Assembly (NCBI GenBank): GCA_018816735.1
Contig: JAHIVH010000016.1
Span: 1 to 64,000, forward strand
DNA from: Pseudomonadota bacterium
GTDB lineage: Bacteria; Desulfobacterota; Desulfobacteria; Desulfobacterales; JAHIVH01
Reading direction: 5' to 3'
DNA length: 64,000 nt
In this document: one piece after another, positions 63,931 to 64,000 of the stretch
Numbering within the stretch: position 1 is the stretch's first letter
Layout: every line of letters begins with the position of its first letter
Translations under genes and position numbers: made by a program
The notes under the pieces: model-generated
The model's input: only the letters and a program-made list of their open reading frames with translations
What the model was told of the DNA's origin: nothing
The model's database searches: none

Positions 63931-64000
63931 GTGCGCTTTTCTTCCAAAAATAATAGTAGGTTAAGCTGGTATTGCAAGAGGTTCTATTTTTGAAAGATCT

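Noticed and set aside
1..64000. CRISPR array, rRNA or tRNA genes, phage structural genes
   Set aside because: No regularly spaced direct repeats, no rRNA-like or tRNA cloverleaf sequence, and no phage proteins were found by reading both strands.

Overview
The window looks like a chromosome segment from an anaerobic, Gram-negative, Desulfobacterota-like (deltaproteobacterial) bacterium. That is an inference from gene content: selenophosphate synthetase carrying an in-frame UGA and YedF (a selenium-using anaerobe), pyruvate phosphate dikinase beside a two-component pair, several GTLAGGIAHDFNN-type hybrid histidine kinases, LpxL- and DUF374-type acyltransferases, and a complete trpEGDCFBA operon. 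Genes are densely packed, often overlap by 1-8 bases, and most have clear AAGGAG/GGAGG ribosome sites. No rRNA, tRNA or CRISPR array was seen.

Layout. 1-1.1 kb: a partial transposase abutting a decayed ThDP-enzyme gene. 1.1-10.4 kb (minus): a frameshifted sulfotransferase behind an RND exporter, a lipoprotein hydrolase, a MaoC dehydratase, an LpxL-like acyltransferase, yedF, selD (selenoprotein form) and a DUF374 acyltransferase. 10.5-12.4 kb (minus): a MarR regulator with a near-perfect operator and an unusual membrane/GCAxxG fusion. 12.5-16.1 kb: a debris field (radical SAM and acyl-CoA ligase fragments, a truncated MtfA peptidase) around one intact hexapeptide acetyltransferase. 16.1-30.6 kb (minus): a TetR regulator, then a trp leader with a WWW attenuator and trpEGDCFBA, followed in the same direction by pepF, a hydrolase, an archaeal-type ornithine cyclodeaminase, arginase and a hybrid kinase. 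31-36.4 kb (plus): orphan ParA, HD phosphohydrolase, bi-domain oxidoreductase and glycosyltransferase. 36.4-42.7 kb (minus): amidase, DUF4143 ATPase and a large GAF/histidine kinase that has lost its usual kinase and ATPase front half. 43-54.3 kb (plus): ppdK, a histidine kinase and sigma-54 response regulator, then a CheB-CheR-PAS protein and a hybrid kinase. 54.4-63.1 kb: a second debris field containing an H-NOX/GGDEF ghost, intact ferritin, a flippase/UspA ghost, a DapF-like ghost and a two-module NRPS broken into five reading-frame segments. 63.1-64 kb: a TumE/TumA-like toxin-antitoxin pair with a consensus, apparently leaderless promoter, and a hairpin-rich GC element.

The strongest biology is the UGA-containing selD with a SECIS-like hairpin, the trp leader with a second terminator behind the attenuator, the MarR operator, and the arginine-to-proline pair. 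The most striking structural feature is a recurring pattern in which recognisable genes have internal pieces missing, usually out of frame. Intact housekeeping genes lie between the affected genes. This is either local genome decay or an assembly artefact, and raw reads would decide.
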